Below, in pieces: positions 58,901 to 64,000 of a stretch of 64,000 bases of DNA. Position numbers and translations under genes: made by a program. Position 1 is the stretch's first letter. Every line of letters begins with the position of its first letter. The notes beneath the pieces were generated by a model, which saw nothing but the letters and a program-made list of their open reading frames with translations, ran no database searches and was not told the origin of the DNA. The stretch comes from Ophioceras dolichostomum (Eukaryota > Ascomycota > Sordariomycetes > Magnaporthales > Ophioceraceae): contig PYST01000002.1 in the NCBI GenBank assembly GCA_003049485.1, positions 124,001-188,000 of the forward strand, read 5' to 3'.

Positions 58901-59332
58901 CACCGGATCCGCTGGGCGGTGCTGCCGCACCAGGGGCCCCTCGGCCCCACCACGGTCCGCAAGGCGTTCGAGTTCAACAACCCGCTCAAGGTGATCGGCG
59001 GCGGCGCCCACACCCGCGACCTGCGGCAGGAGTGGCCGATCCGGCTGACCGGGGACGCGTCGCTGATCCTCGACACGGTCAAGCGCGGCGAGGACGACCA
59101 GGACGTCAGCCGCGGCCTGCTCCCCGCGCGGGCCGGCCGCAGCGTGATCCTGCGCATCTACGACAGCCTCGGCGGCCGCAGCCGGGGCACGATCGAGACG
59201 ACGTGGCCGGTCCGGAAGGTGGTCAAGACGAACCTGCTGGAGGACCCGCTGGAGGAGGTCGGGTTCGCGGACGGCAAGTTTGACGTCGATCTGCGGTCGT
59301 TCGAGGTAGCGACCTACCGGCTGGAGCTCTAG
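55905..59332 (+). CDS. ams1: Alpha-mannosidase Ams1 (GH38), vacuolar type
   Basis: Exons are 55905-56053, 56164-57901 and 57992-59332, 1075 aa, typical for the class. The intron-1 acceptor (TATTCACAG at 56163) is chosen because GC|G then joins QSQNLQ to MITEDVVSGEPDVKL in phase; nearer acceptors give stops. Visible blocks: PVGQWITGLYRSRLNQFTDL, APGLSRPTF, HCHIDTCWLWPWAET (about 287), SGMNRFLTQKLSWNN, and WLPDTFGYSSQLPQ (about 400), whose Asp is the GH38 nucleophile. In the C-terminal half is VAINTLPWHRKAVVDV. There is no signal peptide. Yeast Ams1 reaches the vacuole by the cytoplasm-to-vacuole (selective autophagy) route and trims free oligomannosides. The same is inferred here. Confidence 0.96.
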
Positions 59333-60400
59333 GAGTGGCAGCAACTTCCACTGCGCGCTGCGTCTTCGTGATTCCCCCCACCACCTTGCGACGCCTGTCG
59401 ATTCCCAACCTCCCATATGCCTGTCTTGTCTTGAGTGCCTGCCTACCTTGCCTACCTACCTAGTCTAGTCTTTGCCTGACTCCCGTTGTGTTCGTTCATT
59501 CGTTTAGCCTAGTCTGCTTGCTTGCTTTCTTGCTTGTTGTCTAAGCACTTCATTCGTGGTCCTCCCTTCTATTCCTTTCATTTTATCAACTTTCAGCCAT
59601 GGCCTTTGACTGCATTCAAGGGTAGCTTAATGGCGGTGGTGGTAATGTGGCATGCTGCGGCAGCACGGATGCGCAAAAGCCGGATTTTCTTTTCTTTTTG
59701 TTTTTACGGTAGGAAAAACTCGAACGAAGAGAGAGAGAACCGAAAGAGAGAGAGAGAGAGAAACAAGAGAGAGAACCAAAAGGAGGGACACGAAAAACTT
59801 GAACAGCGACGTTGTCGCCTGCCCCGTTTCTTGATAGTTTCGATATTTGTCCAGGGACGTCTCGACGACTGGAGATTTGGGACCATCAAGGGATGTGCGG
59901 CTGAGCGAACACGACTAATCGTAGAGGAACTCCAGCGGCCAGGGATTTATTGTATTGCAGTCCGATAACATCGATATTGCATTGGCAATCAATTGTACCG
60001 AGTATTGTATAAACACCTATTTGCCTGGAGGTCCTCCATCCTCCATACCTTTCGCCTCGCTTGCTCGTTCTTGGATTGTATGCCACGGTCGCCCTGGGCA
60101 GTCAGCGAGGAATTTCAGGGGGTTGCCGCCGAATCGCCCTGGTCTTCCAGGGCTAAATTCAAGGTCCGAGTGGCTGACGTGATCCCTGTGGCTGTGCATT
60201 GTTCCGCTGTTTTACAGGACCAGCCCTGATGCAAGCTCGCTGATGATGTTCGGGAGCTCTCCCAATCACTGGCTGGAGCTTCCTGTGAGCAGCTGAAACC
60301 TGTCACTCCCACCTGGTAATTATCAACGACACTGAACAACGCTCACGACGATTTCCATCACCAAAGAAGGCAGAAGCAGAAACAGAAGCAGCAGCCCATC
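59333..60400. other. Intergenic region
   Basis: 3' flank of ams1, with CCTACCTTGCCTACCTACCTAG at 59441-59465, an A/G-rich stretch around 59710-59790, and the promoter and leader of env7. The leader ends with an AGAAGCAGAAACAGAAGCAG run just before the start. No gene is seen. Confidence 0.5.
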
Positions 60401-62170
60401 ATGGCTCAAATATTCCTTGATCTGTTCTACTCGCTGGGCAATTGCCTCAATTGCTTCCCCGGCTCGCCGACCTTGAAAATCAACAGCAGGAGCTTCAAGA
60501 TCCTGAGGCTGCTGGGCGAGGTGAGGACCGACCGACCCTTCCGACCTTCCTTTCCTATTCCTATCCTTCGCGACGGCAGATCGTCAATCCAAATGGCGGG
60601 ACGTTACAAGAAGAAGGAGCAGAAAGATGGATGTTCCTCTCTTACGTATGAAAGCTGACACGCGCGTGCTCTCTTCACTCCTCTTCACTCCTTCCTCAAC
60701 AGGGTGGTTTCTCCTACGTCTACCTGGTCCAAGACACGTCGACATCCGAGCTCCTCGCGCTCAAGAAGATCCGATGCCCGTTCGGCGCCGAGTCGGTCGC
60801 GCAGGCCATGAAGGAGGTGGAGGCGTACAAGCTGTTCTCGCACTCCTCCGGGATCATCCACAGCGTCGACTACAGCATCGCGGGCGAGCGCGGCGACCCG
60901 TCGTCCAAGACGGTCTACGTGCTGCTCCCCTACTACCGCAGGGGGAACCTCCAGGACATGATCAACGCGAACCTGGTCAACCACACCCGCTTCCCGGAGA
61001 AGCGCCTGATGCTGCTGTTCCTGGGCGTGTGCCGCGCGCTGAAGGACATGCACCAGTACCGCGGCGCGGGGCCTGGTGGTGGTGGCGGTGGTGGTGCCAA
61101 TGCGGAGCGCATGCAGGTTGGGAGTGGGGTGCGGGATCGGGGACATGTGGATGGGGTGGACGAGGAGGATGAAGAAGAGGAAGAGGATTATGAGTCGAGT
61201 AACCTGCGGGGTGGGAAGAAAAAGGCGAAGAAGGGCAAGGGGAAGGGGAAGGCGGCGGCTTCAAAGGCGGCGGGAGGGCCGTCATCGTCGACGGCGAGGC
61301 CACGCGAGACGGGCGCGGACGAGGATGACGAGACGGAGCAGCAGCTGCCGCTGATGGTGGGCGAAGATAGCAGTCACGGCGGCGCGCATGGTGGCTCGAG
61401 GTCTTATGCGCATCGTGACATCAAGCCAGGTGGGTTCTCTTCTTTAGTCTTTGGGGGACTTCCGCCAAGCCTAACCACCCCTTCATTGCATGCAGCAACG
61501 CCCTGTTCCTCATGTTTTGACTTTTGGGCTGGCTGACCTCTCATCAACTGCATCACATAACGAAAAAACAGGCAATATCATGATCTCCGACAACGGCGCC
61601 GACCCGATCCTCATGGACCTCGGCTCGATCGCCGACTCGCCGCTGGCCATCACGTCGCGCTCGCTCGCCATCGCGACGCAGGACACGGCGGCCGAGCACT
61701 CGACCATGCCGTACCGCGCGCCGGAGCTCTTCGACGTCAAGACGGGCACGGTGGTCGACACCAAGGTCGACATCTGGTCGCTCGGCTGCACGCTGTACGC
61801 CTGCCTGGTGGGGAAGTCGCCGTTCGAGGCCCGCTCGGACGAGACGGGCGGGTCGCTGAGCATATGCGTCCTCGGCGGCGACTGGCGGTTTCCCGATGAG
61901 GGGGTGATGGTGAGGCGGCAGGATAGTAGCGGGCTTGGTAAGGGGAAGGTGGCGGCTGCAGCGGGTGCGGCGGGTGGCGGGGAGGGCAGCAGCGGCGGCG
62001 GAGCCGCGGGCGCGGGTGCCGCTGGGGATGCGGTTACCATCAGCGAGCCGATCCGCGAGATTGTGAGGAGGTGTTTGAAGGTCGAGCCGGGAGAGAGGCC
62101 GGATGTGGATGAGCTTATTGAGCTGGTTGAGAGGGTCATTGATGAACTGCCGGATGATGACGCACCCTGA
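60401..62170 (+). CDS. env7: Serine/threonine kinase Env7 (STK16/NAK-related)
   Basis: Exons are 60401-60520, 60703-61429 and 61572-62170, 481 aa. The N-terminus NCLNCFPGSPTLKINSRSF carries paired Cys residues, consistent with the palmitoylation that holds yeast Env7 on the vacuole membrane. Kinase motifs: LGEGGFSYVYLV, ALKKI, AHRDIKPGNIMI (about 276-288), DLG in place of DFG (normal for STK16 relatives), YRAPELFDV and DIWSLGCTLYA. Between ALKDMHQY and the HRD motif lies a low-complexity insertion of about 100 residues (Gly-rich, then acidic, then Lys-rich). A second Gly/Ala insertion sits near 415-440. Similar insertions occur in other filamentous-fungal Env7 proteins as I know them. Yeast Env7 restrains vacuole fusion. 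Confidence 0.93.
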
Positions 62171-62672
62171 GAGACTTTGAGTTTCCCGTTTCTCATGGTC
62201 TCGTTTGGGTGTCCTTCTGCCTCTTGTGTTGTGTTTCTTTTCTTTTTCTCTCTCTCTTAATCCAACCCTTCCTTCTTGTTTCTATATGCTGTAACATGGC
62301 TTCTTTTATTCCTCCCTCCTTGTCCTGAGGGGGGGGGGGCTTGGCTTGTTCGATACACATCTTCATGGGATGGATGACTTCAGCGAAATGGGGCTCTTTT
62401 TGGTTTTTATTTCTTTCAGTTTATATTTATATCGTGTGGTTGTTATTGCGATGGTACGTTTCATATACACCAAATATCATGTCTCCTAGTAGATAGGTTC
62501 TCATCGTCTGTCTTACATATCCCTGATGTATAGATTCCGGATGTAGCCTAACTAACGAGACGCTCTCCAGGCTCATGTATAACAAAGCATGGTATCCATT
62601 GCGGCGAGTTTTACAGTCTTGATAATCATTCCTGATCCCGCCCGATCCTGATCTGGATCCAGGCTGTTCCTC
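62171..62672. other. Convergent intergenic region
   Basis: 3' flanks of env7 (+) and the membrane-protein gene (-). Contains a G12-type run at about 62328-62339 and T-rich stretches. No gene is seen. Confidence 0.55.
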
Positions 62673-64000
62673 CTATGACTCTGTCCCGGCCGGGAGATCC
62701 CACCACGGCCGAGAAGTTGTGGTGGTCAGGCCGTCCGCGCCACTGTCATGGTGCGGTGGCCGCCGCGCGGACCGGTAGTCTCGCCGAGATGGGATAGGCG
62801 CCGCCTCTTCCGAGCCCGCTGACGCCGCGAATAGTCCGCTCCCGCCCGAGTGCGGCGTGGTGGGCAGCTCGGATGGCGAGGTGTGTCGCTCTCCACTAGA
62901 ATCCCAGAGCGCCCGAGGGCTTAGGCTTAGCTCCTCGGCTCCTCTCGGCCCTCCTCCATCTCCATGGCGGATTCGGCCACCGGCTTGCTGTGGGCCCGGA
63001 TCCGTAAGTGCGATTCCGTCTTTTTCGGGAGTTGGCGGCGCGGTCGCTTCTAGCTCTCCAGCTCCGACCTCTGCGCCTTGACTTGCACCGGCCGGACTGA
63101 TGCCCGGACTGGTGTCCTCGTTGCCTTTCTTCAAGTCTTCTCTCCGCCGGCGGCGTCGGATGGAGCATGCCAACATGCCCGCCGCGGCTGCTAGAACCAC
63201 GGCTCCCAGGACTCCGCCGATGATGCCACCCACCAGGGCACATGAGCTATGGCTGTTGGTTGCGTCGGCCGAATCGGCGCCTTGTGGTGGTTGTGGTGGT
63301 TGAGTTGACGTCGCAGGGGCGGCCGGGTTTTTCGTCTCGGCAGCGAGGATCTGCGGACCAAGCTGCTGTGTCGACTCGCAGATGAACATTGTGAAAACCG
63401 TCCTCGTCTCCGTGGATGTTGACCAGAGGTACGTTGCGCAGAAAGGCGCGTCGTCGGCGTTGCTTTTTGTTGTTCAACGGTCAACTTAAAAAACCAAACT
63501 CATAGGAAGGGAAACGAGGCTCAAGCAGATGGCCGCATGCCGTACTCTGCATGCCGCTTGCCACATACCAGCAGAATCTCAGAGGGTGGCTGGCCTCCGT
63601 GTTGACGCATAGCGAGTTTGTCTTGTCAAGGCAGGCCGTCGCCATGGTGCGGTGCTGACAGTCCGTGCAGCACCCGCGGATGGTTTTCGAGTTGGTACAT
63701 GTCTCTCCGGGCGCGCATTGGAACGGCCGCACTGGTTGCCAGCGGTGGTCAGTCGGCCTGATGAGCATCACGGCTTGCTCCTCGGTAACTCGGTGATGAG
63801 ACAACAAACAACAACGGTAACGGTAAGGGGGGATGACGGGGTGGTGGCATACATTGGGCGTCGGTCCTGAATCCACAGGTCTCAGGACCCGGCTCTCCGC
63901 TGCCTTCAGTCGCTCGCCGCCCTCTCCTGGCGGCGGGGGCGAGTGTAGGGAACGGCGAAATCGCCAGCGTCGCCGTGTCGAGCTGCGGGCCCGGCCCCTG
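62673..64000 (-). CDS. Cysteine-rich single-pass membrane protein (partial, 5' end off the window)
   Basis: Minus-strand exons visible: 64000-63853 (partial), 63731-63569 and 63462-62673, 366 aa to the stop; the start and any signal peptide lie beyond the right edge. Junction codons T|TG and TG|C keep one frame through a Cys-rich ectodomain: TCGFRTDAQ, FQCAPGETC, CCTDCQHRTMATACL, FCCNADDAPFCATYLWSTST. A Pro/Thr/Gln linker follows, then one transmembrane helix (CALVGGIIGGVLGAVVLAAA). A SIRRRRRRED stop-transfer block and a disordered Ser/Pro-rich cytosolic tail of about 170 residues complete it. The layout resembles fungal cell-surface proteins loosely similar to Wsc sensors, though no WSC domain is seen. 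Both introns are standard (GTATGC...CCAG; GTATGT...AAAAG). Confidence 0.82.

Noticed and set aside
57914..59416. 500-codon open frame antisense to ams1
   Set aside because: Mirror of the strongly C/G-biased third positions of the ams1 exon. The sense strand has clear GH38 homology and the antisense has none. Similar antisense frames over msh1, the iminopeptidase, rpp0 and the Hsp40 gene were dropped for the same reason.
1..64000. Transposons, CRISPR arrays, rRNA genes, secondary-metabolite cluster
   Set aside because: No terminal repeats with transposase or reverse-transcriptase frames, no spaced direct repeats of CRISPR type, no rRNA-like sequence, and no backbone biosynthetic enzyme were seen.

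Overview
The window looks like a piece of the nuclear genome of a filamentous ascomycete, most likely a Sordariomycete. Genes carry short GT-AG introns (about 50-140 nt) with CTAAC/CTGAC-type branch sites. Coding sequence is GC-rich with strong C/G third-position bias. Intergenic stretches are long and carry recurring TACCTAGGTA-type motifs. Fungus-typical proteins are present: Tvp38, Snt2, Env7, Ams1, fungal cytosine deaminase and Trm82. No organelle, viral, transposon or CRISPR sequence was seen. The assembly has one 28-base N gap and one isolated N inside long G runs, and two genes show single-base frame breaks, so indel errors must be kept in mind.

Layout from left to right: a DUF7924-like hypothetical protein with a frame break (+, 1206-2596); Tvp38-family Golgi membrane protein (+, 3700-5167); proline iminopeptidase-like hydrolase (+, 5997-7554); an unrecognised polyQ/His-rich protein with three Cys-Pro motifs (+, 8304-10547); a secreted type-B carboxylesterase (-, 11163-13188); a BTB/POZ protein (-, 14564-16750); a HELQ/Mus301-like DNA helicase (-, 19105-22777); Snt2, a BAH/PHD chromatin protein (+, 27151-33608); cytosine deaminase (+, 35071-36511); a Ydj1/Mas5-type Hsp40 (+, 38365-40000); Trm82 tRNA methyltransferase subunit (-, 41240-43124), divergent from ribosomal protein P0 (+, 43545-44605); mitochondrial MutS homologue Msh1 (-, 45398-48787); an unrecognised acidic-tailed protein with an 11-residue QRCQ repeat (+, 52050-53183); vacuolar alpha-mannosidase Ams1 (+, 55905-59332); the Env7/STK16 kinase (+, 60401-62170); and a cysteine-rich single-pass membrane protein running off the right edge (-, 62673-64000).

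These are mostly unrelated housekeeping genes, not a cluster or operon. Weak functional pairings are Trm82 with P0 (translation, shared 420-bp divergent promoter), Ams1 with Env7 (vacuole), and HELQ with Msh1 (DNA maintenance, not adjacent).

The most unusual observation is in the helicase gene. The only splicing model I found that keeps the conserved His-His-Ala-Gly-Leu motif in frame needs a 2-nucleotide exon flanked by two normal-looking introns. The same gene has Gln in place of the catalytic Glu of the DEAH-type box (DQLH) and two unresolved frame discontinuities, so it may be losing function. All exon boundaries here were read by eye from splice signals and reading frames; none has transcript support.
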